A stretch of 64,000 bases of DNA from Comamonas sp. KCTC 72670 (GCA_014656495.1 BNCN01000014.1:62001-126000); one strand, 5' to 3'. Shown: positions 1-9,536, counted from the first letter of the stretch. A program made the numbers and translations. Notes: generated by a model not told the origin, from the letters alone.

Positions 1-1
1 A

Positions 2-178
2 TTGGAGGCCGCGCACCGGGACAGCCGCCTGCCGGAGCATCCGGACTATGCGCGCGCGGACCGGCTGCTAAGGCGCGTGGGGGAGGAGGTCGCGCGGCGC
101 TGGGTGTTGAAGGTCCCGGGCCCGTTGGGCCGAGAGGCCCCGGAGGCCCCGGCCATGACGTGGAAGGAGCTGGAATGA
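2..178 (+). CDS. C-terminal end of an upstream protein, possibly a nucleotidyltransferase paralogue (partial)
   Basis: An open frame enters from the left edge and ends in a TGA that overlaps the next gene's ATG (ATGA). The 58 visible residues include SRLPEHPDYARADRLL and an Arg/Glu-rich helix before the C-terminal MTWKELE. A tail of this SxLPExPDxxRxxxLL kind occurs at the end of PF10127-type nucleotidyltransferases, and the next gene is such an enzyme, so a tandem paralogue pair is plausible. The stop/start overlap suggests translational coupling. The catalytic part lies outside the window, so the family call is only an inference. Confidence 0.5.
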   Translation: MEAAHRDSRLPEHPDYARADRLLRRVGEEVARRWVLKVPGPLGREAPEAPAMTWKELE

Positions 179-963
179 AGGGCACCTTGACGGAACATCA
201 GCGCGCCGTGGCGGACCGGGTCCTCGACGAGGAGTCCAGCCGCCGCGCGCACCTGGTCGTGTCGCTCTCCGGCGCGCACGCCTATGGCTTTCCCTCTCCG
301 GACAGCGACCTGGACCTGAAGTCCATCCACATCGCGCCCACCTCGGTGCTGCTGGGCCTTCAGCCGGCGCACCTCCCCACGGAGCGGCTGGAGGTGCTGG
401 AGGGCGTGGAGGTGGACTACTCGTCCAACGAGCTGCTGCCCGTGCTCCAGGGGCTCCTGCAGGGCAATGGGAACTACCTGGAGCGGGTGCTGGGCGCCAT
501 CCCGCTGCGGGGCTCTCCGGAGCTGGAGTCGCTCCGGCCGCTCGTGCGCGCTTCCATGTCCCGCCGCATCCACCGGCACTACAACGGCTTTGGCCAGGGG
601 CAGCTCCGTGAGTGGGAGAAGAGCGGGTTCCGGTCCGCGAAGCGGCTGCTCTACGTCCTGCGCACCACGCTGACGGGGGCGCATGCGCTGCGAACCGGCG
701 TGGTGGAGACGGACGTCACGGAGCTGCTGTCGCCGTATGGCTTCGAGGAGGCCCACGCCCTGGTGCAGGAGAAGATCCGGGGCGAGAAGAGCGAGCTCCC
801 GGAGGCGCTGAGCGAGAAGTGGCGGGGCGAGGTGGCGCGCTCGTTCGAGGTGCTGGAGGCCGCGAAGGCGGACTCCATCCTGCCCGAGGCGCCCCCCGCG
901 GACGCGGTGGCCGCGCTGGAGGCGTGGCTGCTCGACCTGCGGCGGCGGAGCTTCGACGGTTAG
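175..963 (+). CDS. Nucleotidyltransferase of the PF10127 (RlaP/YcgL-like) polymerase-beta fold family
   Basis: A protein of 262 residues. Near the N-terminus it carries the minimal nucleotidyltransferase signature: LSGAHAYGF followed by SPDSDLDL, where the two Asp of SDLDL would bind catalytic Mg2+. The rest is an alpha-helical region rich in Arg and Glu, as in predicted nucleotidyltransferases of this family; the substrate is unknown. The ATG at 175 is preferred over the GTG at 160 because AAGGAG (164-169) lies five bases upstream and the start overlaps the preceding stop. It is probably co-transcribed with the upstream gene. Confidence 0.8.
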   Translation: MKGTLTEHQRAVADRVLDEESSRRAHLVVSLSGAHAYGFPSPDSDLDLKSIHIAPTSVLLGLQPAHLPTERLEVLEGVEVDYSSNELLPVLQGLLQGNGNYLERVLGAIPLRGSPELESLRPLVRASMSRRIHRHYNGFGQGQLREWEKSGFRSAKRLLYVLRTTLTGAHALRTGVVETDVTELLSPYGFEEAHALVQEKIRGEKSELPEALSEKWRGEVARSFEVLEAAKADSILPEAPPADAVAALEAWLLDLRRRSFDG

Positions 964-972
964 CCGCCGCTG

Positions 973-2139
973 TCAGGGCGTCAGGGCCTCTCGGATGAGG
1001 GGCTGCAGGGCCAGGGAGAGGTTCATCGCGAAGCTGACGACGCCGGCGCCCGGGTCATCCCGCTCCAGATGCATGCCGAGCACGGCGTAGTAGCCCGCGT
1101 CCCGGTCCACCCACGGCGTCCAGCCGAACGCTCCGGGCGAGCTGATGACGGAGCAGCCCTGGGCGGGCGTCTGGCACTCCAGCCACGCCGTCAGGCCGTA
1201 GCGCAGGTCCAGGCCCATGTCCCTGGCGGGAGAGTTCCCGATGATGACGCCGGGGTAGGGCTCGATGGCCTGGGCGTCGAAGAGCTCGGGGGTGCCGAAG
1301 GTCCGGCCGCCGAAGGTGCCCCGGTGGAACACGATGGCGAGCAAGGGCGCGTACTCGTTCATGGAGGCACGCAGTCCACCGGCGACGAGCGGGTTGGTGG
1401 TGCCGTTCGGGCGGTTGGGGGCGGTGAAGTAAGTCACCTCCGGAGGGAGCCCCAGGGGCTGCGCCAGCGTCTCCGCGAAGAGCGTGTTCCACGTCTTGCC
1501 CGTGGCGACTTCGGCCATCCGCGCGGCGACGTGCAGGTGGGTGCTGCCATAGTCGAACCGCGTCCCCGGCGGCGCGACCGGGGAGGCATTGGCGATGCTG
1601 GAGACGCAGGCCGCCAGGGTGATGCCCGGTTGGAACGTGCAGAGGTGGGACGGCGGCAGGCCCGAGGTGAAGGAGAGCAGGTGCCGCAGGGTGATGCCCG
1701 CCTTGTCGCCCGTCCACCCGAGGACCTCGCCCGTGGTGGAGTCCAACGTGAGGTGGCCTTGCCGGATGAGCTCGAAGAGCAGGGTTCCGGAGACCATCTT
1801 CGACGCGGAGGCCACCGCCACCCGCCGGTCCGGCGCGAAGTCGCCCACGCGGTGCTCGTAGACCTTGCGGTCCTGCGCGTCGTAGATAGCGAGCGCCACG
1901 CCCGGCACGTCAGCGCCGGCCTGGGCGACGCGGGACTCCAGCTCGGCCGTCACGGCGTCCCAGGGGGACCCGGCATCCTCCTCGGTGCTCCCTGCGTCGG
2001 GGGCTGGGTCGCCCGCGTCGGGCCCCGTGCTCCCCGCATCCGGGGTGGGGGGCGGCGCGCCACCATCCGGCGTTGGCGCGTCCGCGCCGCCACATGCAAA
2101 CAGGACGACTCCCGCCACGGCCATCAGTGCTCGGTACAT
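973..2139 (-). CDS. Class C beta-lactamase-family serine hydrolase, lipoprotein
   Basis: 388 residues beginning with a lipoprotein signal (VVLFAC, modified Cys16). A Pro/Ala/Asp-rich linker to about residue 60 contains repeated PDAG units. The catalytic domain follows, with the SxxK tetrad SASK at 111-114 and a downstream YGS motif near residue 198 that corresponds to the YxN/YxS second motif. Family members are penicillin-binding-protein-like hydrolases, esterases or D-peptidases. The acylated N-terminus and flexible linker place it in the periplasm or on the outer membrane. It is convergent with the nucleotidyltransferase, ending nine bases from it. The exact substrate cannot be read from sequence. 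Confidence 0.85.
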   Translation of the reverse strand: MYRALMAVAGVVLFACGGADAPTPDGGAPPPTPDAGSTGPDAGDPAPDAGSTEEDAGSPWDAVTAELESRVAQAGADVPGVALAIYDAQDRKVYEHRVGDFAPDRRVAVASASKMVSGTLLFELIRQGHLTLDSTTGEVLGWTGDKAGITLRHLLSFTSGLPPSHLCTFQPGITLAACVSSIANASPVAPPGTRFDYGSTHLHVAARMAEVATGKTWNTLFAETLAQPLGLPPEVTYFTAPNRPNGTTNPLVAGGLRASMNEYAPLLAIVFHRGTFGGRTFGTPELFDAQAIEPYPGVIIGNSPARDMGLDLRYGLTAWLECQTPAQGCSVISSPGAFGWTPWVDRDAGYYAVLGMHLERDDPGAGVVSFAMNLSLALQPLIREALTP

Positions 2140-2215
2140 GCTCGTGATTTCGCCTCCGCTTGCGCCAACACCCCGCGGCGCGGAAGGTTACTGAGCATTC
2201 GGCGCGCCAGCCGCG

Positions 2216-2470
2216 CTACGGGGCCGGGGGCGAAGGCGCGAGCAGGTCCAGGCGCTCCCGCCGGTCCCAGACCACCTGCTGGCGCCGCTTGAAGTACCAG
2301 ACGCGGTGCCAGGGAATCTCGCCGTCCGGGACAAAGTCGTTGAACGGCATCTCCGCCATCACCTCGTCATGGGTGTCGTACCCGATGACGAACTCGCGGG
2401 GGTCGAACCGCTCGTCCCACCGGATGCGGTGGTAGACCTCGCGGCTGGTGGTGAAGCGCTCGTGGGACAT
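2216..2470 (-). CDS. DUF504 (MJ1316-type RNA-end recognition) domain protein
   Basis: An 84-residue stand-alone domain with the family's conserved elements: YHRIRWDERFDP, FVIGYDTH, a central VMAEMPFNDF and IPWHRVWYFKR. This domain (PF04457) is often found with RNA 2',3'-cyclic phosphodiesterase or tRNA-processing proteins and is thought to recognise RNA ends, so a role in RNA repair is the family-level expectation. No partner gene lies next to it here. The C-terminus ends in a Pro/Ala tail. Confidence 0.8.
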   Translation of the reverse strand: MSHERFTTSREVYHRIRWDERFDPREFVIGYDTHDEVMAEMPFNDFVPDGEIPWHRVWYFKRRQQVVWDRRERLDLLAPSPPAP

Positions 2471-2587
2471 GGCGGGGCTCGCTGGTGAGGGGTAGGGGAC
2501 CGCGCCCGTTCTCCGCTCTCCTCAAGATAGGGAGGCCCGGCGCGACGCATCCGACGCCGGGCCGGAGGGCCGCCTGACGTGTCGCCC

Positions 2588-3958
2588 CTATGACGGGTTC
2601 ACCCCCGCCACGAGGTAGAAGCGGAGCTCTCCGGAGTTGACGCCATACGCCGCGTCCACGCCCACCAGGGGCAACACGATGTTGCGCAGGTACAGGCGCA
2701 GGCCCGCGCCCACCCCCTGGGCCACCGTGGCGGCGCCGAGCCCTCCTCGGGAGTCCGGCAGGTAGCTGCGCACCACGCGCCCATTCACGTCGCGCAGCTC
2801 CCGGTCCTCGGGCAGGCTCCGCCACATCATCACCCCGGTGTCGGAGAAGGCCACGCCCCGGAAGGACAGCGGGCTCACCGTGAACAGCGGGAAGTGGTAC
2901 TCGGCGGTGACGCTCAGCCGCGTGTCGCCTCGGAACTGACGGTAGACGAAGCCTCGCAGCGAGTTGCCGCCCATCACGAACTCTTGATGGAAGGGCAGGT
3001 TCACGCCGGCGACGGCCTCGCCGCGCAGCACCAGGTTGTGTTCGCCCATCAACCGCAGGCCGTGGCGGTAGAGCAGGCCGAAGCGCTCGTAGCGGAAGTC
3101 GCTGCCGACGCCGGGGTTGGAGAGCTCGTACGACGCCTCCAGGTTGAGGCCCTCCATCACCGCGTGCAGGTTCTGCCGCGTGTCGATGCCCACCATCAGC
3201 CGCAGCGAGGCGTCCTGCTGCGCGGGCCCCAGGGAGAAGACGGGCGTCGTCACCTCTTCCCTCGAGTCCGGCGACCTGGCGTCGATGGACATCAGCCGGT
3301 ACTTGGCCGCCGCGCGCACGCGCTCGAACAGCAGGAACCCGAGCTCCCCCGCGATGGAGGCGGAGTTCATCCGCGTCCTGCGCACCACCTCCGGCCGCTT
3401 CTGGCCGGAGCCGGGCTGGTACTCGTCCACCCGGTCGCTGCGCAGCTGGCCTTCCAGGCTGAAGCGGAGCTGGGGCAGGCCGAAGAGGTTCGGGTCCAGG
3501 AAGCCCGCGTAGAGGCCGCTCTCCGCCGTGCTCACCTGCGCCGCGGTCGCGAACTTCTTGCTGCGGCCCCACAGGTTGTTCTCCGCGTACAGCACGCCGC
3601 CGCCCACGTTGTCCGACTGCAGCACGAAGGTGGGCGCCACCACCCACGACGCCTTGTCCTCCACCTCCAGAATCAGGCGCACGCGGCCCGGTCCGGTCGG
3701 CTCGAAGCCCACCTTCACTTCCTGGAACAGCCCCGTGGCCACGAGGCGCCGTTCAATCTTCGCGAGGTCTTCCTGGGTGAGCGGATCGCCTTCGCCCAGG
3801 CGGGCATAGGCGCGCACCGTGTCGGGGCGCGTCTTCTCCGGTCCGCGCACCACGACCTCGTCCACCACGGGGTCCGGCTCCGTGAATTGCGCAGTTGCCC
3901 GAGGCGCCAGGAGGCTCATCACCAGCGCCGCGCATCCAACCCATACGCGTCTGCTCAT
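2588..3958 (-). CDS. BamA/TamA-family outer-membrane protein with POTRA-like domain
   Basis: 456 residues: signal peptide (RVWVGCAALVMSLLAPRATA), then a single POTRA-like domain (VDEVVVRGPEKTRPDTV... LTQEDLAKIERRLVATGLF), then a beta-barrel of alternating hydrophobic strands. The barrel includes the surface-antigen signature region with FVMGGNSLRGF and a closing YLVAGVNPS strand. Proteins of this Omp85 type insert outer-membrane proteins or export lipid/protein cargo. Canonical BamA has five POTRA domains and about 800 residues, so this short version is an accessory member rather than BamA. An in-frame GTG at 3970 is an alternative start. Confidence 0.85.
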   Translation of the reverse strand: MSRRVWVGCAALVMSLLAPRATAQFTEPDPVVDEVVVRGPEKTRPDTVRAYARLGEGDPLTQEDLAKIERRLVATGLFQEVKVGFEPTGPGRVRLILEVEDKASWVVAPTFVLQSDNVGGGVLYAENNLWGRSKKFATAAQVSTAESGLYAGFLDPNLFGLPQLRFSLEGQLRSDRVDEYQPGSGQKRPEVVRRTRMNSASIAGELGFLLFERVRAAAKYRLMSIDARSPDSREEVTTPVFSLGPAQQDASLRLMVGIDTRQNLHAVMEGLNLEASYELSNPGVGSDFRYERFGLLYRHGLRLMGEHNLVLRGEAVAGVNLPFHQEFVMGGNSLRGFVYRQFRGDTRLSVTAEYHFPLFTVSPLSFRGVAFSDTGVMMWRSLPEDRELRDVNGRVVRSYLPDSRGGLGAATVAQGVGAGLRLYLRNIVLPLVGVDAAYGVNSGELRFYLVAGVNPS

Positions 3959-4063
3959 CGCTCGTTGCACGTCCGTGAAAGGGGCCGCCGGCCAGCGCCC
4001 GCACCGCTCAACTTACCTTGAGTTGGCCTCCGGGAGGGGCTCCTCGCGGCCCGCCCCTCTGCT

Positions 4064-4807
4064 ATGCCTGGGCGCATGTTCTCCTTCATCCGCCAGCTCC
4101 GGCGCCGAAGGCTGCTCCAGCGGCCCTTTCCGGAGGCCTGGCTGGGCTACCTCGAAGCGCGGGTTCCCTTCTTCCGCACGCTGTCGCCCGACCTGCGCCA
4201 GCGCTTCCTGGACAAGCTCAAGGTGTTCGCCTGGGAGAAGGAGTTCATCGGCGCCGGAGGCCTGGAGGTCACCGATGAGATGCGGGTGGTGATTTCGGCC
4301 ACGGCGGTGCAACTCGTCGTGCACCTGGGCCTGTCGTATTACGACCGCCTGCGGGAGATCATCGTCTACCCCGGCGCCTTCCGAATCCCCGACCGCACGG
4401 GCGTGGTGCTGGGCGAGGCCAAGAGCTGGGGCTCCGTCATCCTGTCGTGGGAGTCCGTCCTCGCGGGCCTGCGGAACCCGGACGATGGCCACGACACCGC
4501 CACGCACGAGTTCGCCCATGTGCTGGACCGCGCGGACGGCGCCTTCGATGGCACACCGAACCTGCGGGCGTACTCCCACTACCGGGCCTGGAGCGCGGTG
4601 ATGGGGGAGCACTTCCACAAGCTGCAGGAGGGCCGGCGTCAGGAGCGGCAGGTCCTGGATGATTACGGGAGCCTCAACGAGGCCGAGTTCTTCGCCGTGG
4701 CCACCGAGTCGTTTTTCGAGAAACCCAGGCAAATGCGGGAAAAAACGCCGGCGCTCTACGAGGAGCTGAAGCGCTTCTACGGGTGGGATCCCGCGACCGG
4801 CACCTGA
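4064..4807 (+). CDS. mtfA: MtfA-family zinc peptidase
   Basis: 247 residues. The gluzincin signature HEFAHVLD sits near residue 148, preceded by the family's VILSWESVLAG and followed by a downstream Glu-containing helix (LNEAEFFAVATESFFEKP) that supplies the third zinc ligand. The N-terminal half matches MtfA (LRQRFLDKLKVFAWEKEFIGAGGLEVTDEMRV-like order). In enterobacteria MtfA binds the repressor Mlc and has aminopeptidase activity. There is no PTS gene nearby, so the physiological partner here is unknown. Divergent from the BamA-like gene with about 100 bases between them. Confidence 0.9.
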   Translation: MPGRMFSFIRQLRRRRLLQRPFPEAWLGYLEARVPFFRTLSPDLRQRFLDKLKVFAWEKEFIGAGGLEVTDEMRVVISATAVQLVVHLGLSYYDRLREIIVYPGAFRIPDRTGVVLGEAKSWGSVILSWESVLAGLRNPDDGHDTATHEFAHVLDRADGAFDGTPNLRAYSHYRAWSAVMGEHFHKLQEGRRQERQVLDDYGSLNEAEFFAVATESFFEKPRQMREKTPALYEELKRFYGWDPATGT

Positions 4808-4876
4808 ACGTCCGGGCATGAACGCCCTGGCTGTGCTACGCGGCGACCTGGGTGTTCATCTCCTGGAGTGGAATCC

Positions 4877-5833
4877 ATGGCCTCAGCCCCGAGCAGCCCC
4901 TCCGCATCCATGTTCATCGACCTGGAACGGGATGCCTGGCGGGCGCTGCGTGCCGCGACACCCCTGCCGCTGGAGGCGTCGGAGATTGATGCGCTTCGGG
5001 GCCTGGGCGAGCACCTGGACCTGGACGAGGTGGTGGACGTCTATCTGCCGTTGTCCCGGCTGCTCAACCTGCAGGTGGCCGCCGCGCAGCGCCTGTGGGC
5101 GGACCAGCAGGCCTTCCTGGGCGCCACGGTGCAGAAGGTGCCGTTCATCATCGCCATCGCCGGGAGCGTGGCGGTGGGCAAGAGCACGACGGCGCGCATC
5201 CTCCAGGCCCTGCTGAAGCGGTGGCCGGACCACCCCCGCGTGGAGCTGGTGACGACGGACGGGTTCCTCTTCCCCAACGGCGTGCTCACCGAGCGCGGCC
5301 TGATGAAGCGCAAGGGGTTCCCGGAGAGCTACGACCGGCGCGGGCTGGTGCGCTTCCTGGCGGAGCTGAAGGCCGGGCGCGCCGAGGTGATGGCGCCGGT
5401 GTACTCACACCTCGTCTATGACGTGGTGCCCGGCGAGGCGCAGGCCATCCACCAGCCGGACATCCTCATCCTGGAGGGGCTCAACGTCCTCCAGACGGGC
5501 GCGCAGGAAGGCAAGCAGCTCCCCACCACGTTCCTCTCCGACTTCTTCGACTTCTCCATCTACGTGGACGCGCACGAGTCGGACATCCGGAAGTGGTACG
5601 TGGACCGCTTCCTCAAGCTCCAGCAGACGGCGTTCCGCGACGAGCGCAGCTACTTCCGCCGCTTCTCCGAGCTGAGCACCGAGCAGGCCGTGGCCATGGC
5701 CGAGTCCGTGTGGGGCGAAATCAACGGCCCCAACCTGGTCCAGAACATCGCGCCCAGCCGCTCGCGCGCCCGGCTCATCCTGTCCAAGGGGCCGGACCAC
5801 AAGGTGAAGCGGGTCCGGCTGCGGAAGATGTAG
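4877..5833 (+). CDS. coaA: Type I pantothenate kinase
   Basis: 318 residues. Catalyses ATP-dependent phosphorylation of pantothenate, the first and regulated step of coenzyme A synthesis, in the cytoplasm. The Walker A motif GSVAVGKST lies near residues 96-104. [10 protein letters not shown] (catalytic Asp region), [11 protein letters not shown] and SHLVYDVVP follow as in E. coli CoaA, and the length is typical. The ATG at 4877 is chosen because GGAG (4865-4868) lies eight bases upstream; a GTG at 4868 overlaps that site. Convergent with the aldehyde dehydrogenase gene, with nine bases between the stops. Confidence 0.95.
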   Translation: MASAPSSPSASMFIDLERDAWRALRAATPLPLEASEIDALRGLGEHLDLDEVVDVYLPLSRLLNLQVAAAQRLWADQQAFLGATVQKVPFIIAIAGSVAVGKSTTARILQALLKRWPDHPRVELVTTDGFLFPNGVLTERGLMKRKGFPESYDRRGLVRFLAELKAGRAEVMAPVYSHLVYDVVPGEAQAIHQPDILILEGLNVLQTGAQEGKQLPTTFLSDFFDFSIYVDAHESDIRKWYVDRFLKLQQTAFRDERSYFRRFSELSTEQAVAMAESVWGEINGPNLVQNIAPSRSRARLILSKGPDHKVKRVRLRKM

Positions 5834-5842
5834 CGCCGCGCC

Positions 5843-7228
5843 TCAGAAGCGCAGGCGGTAGTGCAGCGCCTTGGGCCGCGTCAACGCGTCGAAGCCCAGC
5901 GCGCTCAGCGTCACGCCCCGGCCGGAGTCCTTCACGCCGCTCCACGGCAGCGCCGGGTCCAGGGCGTCGCAGCGGTTCATGTACACGGTGCCCGCCTCCA
6001 GCCGCCGCGCCAGCCGGTCCGCGCGGTCGCGGTCGGACGTCCAGATGCTCGCGGTGAGCCCCAGCCGGGACGCGTTCATCAGCGCCAGGGCCTCCTCGTC
6101 GGAGTCCACGGGGGCGATGGGCAGCAGCGGCCCGAAGGACTCCTCGCGCATCAGCCGGGCCTGGGGGCTCACGTCGCGCAGCAGCGTGGGCTCGAAGAAG
6201 CGGCCGCGTCCGTCGACTTGCGTGGGGCGGCCGCCGGTGACGAGCCGGGCGCCCTGGGCGGTGGCGTCCTGGACGAAGGCGTGGAGCTCGGCGGGGTGCC
6301 AGGGCTGGGCGATGGGGCCCATCGTCGTCTTCTCCGACTCCGGGTCGCCCAGCACGTAGGCGCGCACCAGCGGCTCCGCGGCGTCGATGAAGCGCTCGTA
6401 CAGCGAGCGGTGCACGTACACGCGCTCCACCGCGCAGCAGCTCTGCCCCGCGTTGTACATGGCGCCGTCGACGATGTTCTCCACCGCCTTGTCGAGGTCG
6501 CAGTCCTCCGCGACATAGGCCGGGTCGTTGCCGCCCAGCTCCAGGCCGATGTGCAGGAAGCGCTCGCGCGCGGCGGCCTGCATCTTGTGCCCGCCGAGCA
6601 CCGAGCCCGTGAAGAGCACGTGGTCCACGCGCGTGTCCGCGACGAGCTGCTCCGTGCCGGGATAGTCCAGGAAGATGGCCTGCACCGTGCCGTCCGGCGC
6701 GCCCGCTTCGGCGAAGGCGCGCGCGAAGTGGGCGCCGCACAGGGGCGTGCGCGGCGAGTGCTTCACGACGACCGCGTTGCCCGCGAGCACCGCGGGCGCG
6801 ATGGCGTTCACCGCGGTGAGCAGCGGGTAGTTCCACGCGGGGAGGTCCAACACCACGCCCAGCGGCTCCTTGGCGATGCGCCGCTCGAAGCCGTCCTTGG
6901 GCGGAAGGACGATGTCCGCCAGCGACTCGGCGGCGATGGCCGCCATGTGGCGGAGCCGGCCGGCCATGCCGCCCACCTCACCCCGGGCCTGGGACAGGGG
7001 CTTGCCCATCTGCCGGGTGATGTCCCGGGCGATGCTCTCGGTGTTCTTCTCCATCGCCTCGCAGGCGCGCAGCACCAGCTTCACGCGCTCCTCCACGCTG
7101 AGGGCGCGCAGGGCGCGCGACGCGGCACGGGCGCGCTCCAGCACGGCGTCCAGCTTCGCGGGCGACGTGGACTCGACCGACGCGGCGACGTCGCCGGTGA
7201 AGGGGTTGTCGACGATGTGCGTGTTCAT
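5843..7228 (-). CDS. NAD(P)-dependent aldehyde dehydrogenase
   Basis: 461 residues of the aldehyde dehydrogenase superfamily, of succinate-semialdehyde dehydrogenase-like length. Visible signatures are PAWNYPLLTAVNAIAPAVLAG (cofactor-binding region), LELGGNDPAYV with the general-base Glu, and AGQSCCAVERV with the catalytic Cys and an adjacent second Cys. The C-terminal EESFGPLLPI and GVKDSGRG motifs are also intact. It would oxidise an aldehyde to its acid; the substrate is not evident from context, as neighbours are unrelated. Confidence 0.9.
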   Translation of the reverse strand: MNTHIVDNPFTGDVAASVESTSPAKLDAVLERARAASRALRALSVEERVKLVLRACEAMEKNTESIARDITRQMGKPLSQARGEVGGMAGRLRHMAAIAAESLADIVLPPKDGFERRIAKEPLGVVLDLPAWNYPLLTAVNAIAPAVLAGNAVVVKHSPRTPLCGAHFARAFAEAGAPDGTVQAIFLDYPGTEQLVADTRVDHVLFTGSVLGGHKMQAAARERFLHIGLELGGNDPAYVAEDCDLDKAVENIVDGAMYNAGQSCCAVERVYVHRSLYERFIDAAEPLVRAYVLGDPESEKTTMGPIAQPWHPAELHAFVQDATAQGARLVTGGRPTQVDGRGRFFEPTLLRDVSPQARLMREESFGPLLPIAPVDSDEEALALMNASRLGLTASIWTSDRDRADRLARRLEAGTVYMNRCDALDPALPWSGVKDSGRGVTLSALGFDALTRPKALHYRLRF

Positions 7229-7380
7229 GGCCTCGCAGGAAAGCCACGGAGGCGCACGGCGTCATGGGCCCCGGTGGGCGGTGAGGGCCCGGCGCGTGTG
7301 GTACGCGACAGATGCCACCGGGGAAGTGTTGTCGGCCCATCGCCTCCGGGGTGGCGCCCGCTCCGCTGTCCGCCGGGCCT

Positions 7381-8958
7381 TCAGGTTCCCGGCGGGGTGC
7401 GTGCGCAGAGCGTCCCGTCCTCGAGCTCGATGATGCGCTGTTGGAGCATCCGCACCAACTCCGAGGCGCCTTCTTCCTCGACGATTTCCAGGGCCCGTTG
7501 CTCGGTCTGGAGCGCCTCTTCACACGCGCCGCTTCCCGCCAGGGCCATGGCCAGCGTGTCCAAGGCGTTGGGGCTCCACGGCGCGAGCGTCACCGCCCAA
7601 CGCGCCAGGGGCAGGGCTTCCTCCGCGCGGCCCTGGGTGACGAACAGCCAGGCCAGCTCGCGGGCCGCGGACGCGCTGCGTGGGTCCAGGCGCAGGGCCT
7701 CGCGGTAGGCGGCCACGCGCTCCTCTTCGGCATCGGGGGCCTGGCGCAGCGCCGACCCCAGCATGCGCCAGGCCTCGGTCTCCGTGGGGTGGGCCTCCAC
7801 GGCCGCCCGCGCGATGAGGACCCGCTCCTCCTCCGGCGCGCCGCGCAGCTTCGCCGACAGCGCCAGCAACCCCGTGGGGTTCAACCGGAGGGCCTCGTCG
7901 AGTTCGGTCCGCGCCACCTTCTGGCGGTTCGAGATGAAGGGCTCCCGGTGCGCCAGGGCCGCGCCCAGCGCCGCCAGCTTCGACCGGACGGCGTGGACCT
8001 GGGCGTCGTCGAGGACCTCCTCGACGAAGCCCGAGCCCACGGGCGGCACGGAGACCGTGCGCTCCCGGAAGTGGCCGTTGCGCACGTATTCGTAGAGGAA
8101 GGCGTCGAGCCGAGGCGTCTTCAACTCCGGCAGCGCCTGGGTCAGGGCCTCGTCGGGGGTGACGCCCCGGTTGAGGAGCGCGAGGTATTCGGCGAACGAC
8201 TGGGCGCGCTCGTTCACGAGCCAGTGCACCAGCAGCCAGCTCCCCGAGTAGTTCGCGCCCACGTCCTTGTCCTGCTCGCGGGCCTCCAGCGTCCGGTCCC
8301 AATGGAGGACGCGCTGCATCGTCCAGCCCCGGGAGAAGCCCCGCTGGACGGCGTCGAGGTAGGAGCGCATGTTGGCGATGGCCACGTGGTGGGGCCCTCC
8401 GATGACGGCGGACTGCCCGTCTTCGGAGAGACGCAGCGTCTCCAGGTATTCCGCCAGCCCCTCCGACAACCAACGCGGCTGCCGCGCCAGGGTGTAGGCG
8501 CTCAGGTAGTGCGCCAGTTCGTGATTCAGCGGCGACGACGTGGAGTTGGAGAAGGCCTTGAAGAAGGTCTGGTCCCAGGTCCCCGGCCGGCCCGACAGCA
8601 CGATGAGCGCCTCGTTGTCGGAGCGGTGGAAGAACGCCCGCACCCGGCGGGGGTAGAGGCCTTCGAATTCACGCGGGCTCTGGAGGACGTAGACGTCCAC
8701 CTTCGTCATCTGCTGGCCCATCGCGTGCGGCCACATCGCCACGAGGATGGCGGAGCGGGTCCGCTCCAGCCGCCGCATGGCGTCACGGGCCTCCTCGGCG
8801 GGGAGGTCCGTGTGGAGCGTGTAGTGGTCGCTGTCCAGCCGCACCCACGGGCGTCCACCTTCACCCGGGCACGTGGTGAAGCGCGGGCCCACGACGCAAG
8901 CCATCTGGGTGGTGGAGAGCAGGGCGAGCAGTGCTCCCATCGCGAGGCCGTGGCGCAA
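7381..8958 (-). CDS. Lipoprotein with DUF1570-type metalloprotease domain and TPR repeats
   Basis: 525 residues. A TTG at 8958 is chosen as start because GAGGAGAGGAG lies about ten bases upstream and it gives a compact lipoprotein signal ending in the lipobox TQMAC (Cys21). The central domain contains NHELAHYLSAY (HExxH zinc motif) and, after about 15 residues, WLSEGLAEYLETL, which supplies the Glu ligand. This arrangement is typical of peptidase-MA/DUF1570 proteins. The C-terminal third is made of TPR-like helical pairs (EAYREALRLDPRSASA, ALPLARWAVTLAPWSPNA). Expected on the periplasmic face of a membrane; substrate unknown. A longer TTG start exists at 9006. Confidence 0.8.
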   Translation of the reverse strand: MRHGLAMGALLALLSTTQMACVVGPRFTTCPGEGGRPWVRLDSDHYTLHTDLPAEEARDAMRRLERTRSAILVAMWPHAMGQQMTKVDVYVLQSPREFEGLYPRRVRAFFHRSDNEALIVLSGRPGTWDQTFFKAFSNSTSSPLNHELAHYLSAYTLARQPRWLSEGLAEYLETLRLSEDGQSAVIGGPHHVAIANMRSYLDAVQRGFSRGWTMQRVLHWDRTLEAREQDKDVGANYSGSWLLVHWLVNERAQSFAEYLALLNRGVTPDEALTQALPELKTPRLDAFLYEYVRNGHFRERTVSVPPVGSGFVEEVLDDAQVHAVRSKLAALGAALAHREPFISNRQKVARTELDEALRLNPTGLLALSAKLRGAPEEERVLIARAAVEAHPTETEAWRMLGSALRQAPDAEEERVAAYREALRLDPRSASAARELAWLFVTQGRAEEALPLARWAVTLAPWSPNALDTLAMALAGSGACEEALQTEQRALEIVEEEGASELVRMLQQRIIELEDGTLCARTPPGT

Positions 8959-9062
8959 GTCGGGTCGTCTCCTCTCCTCGGCGGGGGCGCGGGCCCCGGC
9001 GGTCAACCAGTGTAACGCCCGCCCTCCACGGACATAGCGCCGGTGTCGCGCGGCGCGGGGTG

Positions 9063-9536
9063 TCAGCGCGGCTTGCTCGCTGGGCGCACCATGTCGATGT
9101 GCGGGATGCCGTCCTCGTCGTACACGTCGCCCCGCGCCTGGAAGCCGAAGCCTTCGTAGAAGCGCTGGAGGTAGTGCTGGGCGCCGATGTGGATGGGGGC
9201 CTCGGGGTAGAGGCTGTCGAGCCGGGCGATGCCTCGCGCCACCAGCTCGCGTCCGAGCCCCAGTCCCCGCGCGCGGGGGGACGTCACCACGCGGCCCAGG
9301 CTGCTGGCCTCCGCGTACTTCAGACCCGGCGGAAGGATTCGCAGGTAGGCGGCGAGTAGGCGGGTGCCCTGGACCTCGTCATGGAGGAGCAGGTGCTCGG
9401 CGCCCCGGTCGTACCCATCCACGTCCTGGTAGATGGAGCGCTGCTCCACCACGAACACTTCCTGCCGCAGGGCGAGCACGTCGTACAGCTCGTCGAGCAG
9501 CAGCGTCTGGAAGGACTTCCAATGCCAGGTGCGCAT
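9063..9536 (-). CDS. elaA: ElaA-family GNAT N-acetyltransferase
   Basis: 157 residues with the ElaA hallmarks: WHWKSFQTLLLDELYDVLALRQEVFVVEQ at the N-terminus, a conserved DVDGYDRGAEHLL, the acetyl-CoA loop RVVTSPRARGLGLGREL (Q/RxxGxG/A type) and a C-terminal HIGAQHYLQRFYEGFGF. GNAT proteins transfer acetyl from acetyl-CoA to an amine; the acceptor for ElaA is not established. The ATG at 9536 fits the family's usual N-terminus better than the upstream GTG at 9554. Divergent from the AbrB-type transporter across about 90 bases. Confidence 0.85.
   Translation of the reverse strand: MRTWHWKSFQTLLLDELYDVLALRQEVFVVEQRSIYQDVDGYDRGAEHLLLHDEVQGTRLLAAYLRILPPGLKYAEASSLGRVVTSPRARGLGLGRELVARGIARLDSLYPEAPIHIGAQHYLQRFYEGFGFQARGDVYDEDGIPHIDMVRPASKPR

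Noticed and set aside
2894-4021. Long open frames opposite real genes (for example 2894-4021 plus, 33103-37377 minus, 50485-53985 minus)
   Set aside because: They have Arg/Pro/Ala/Gly-rich shadow composition typical of high-GC DNA and lie antisense to genes with clear family motifs.
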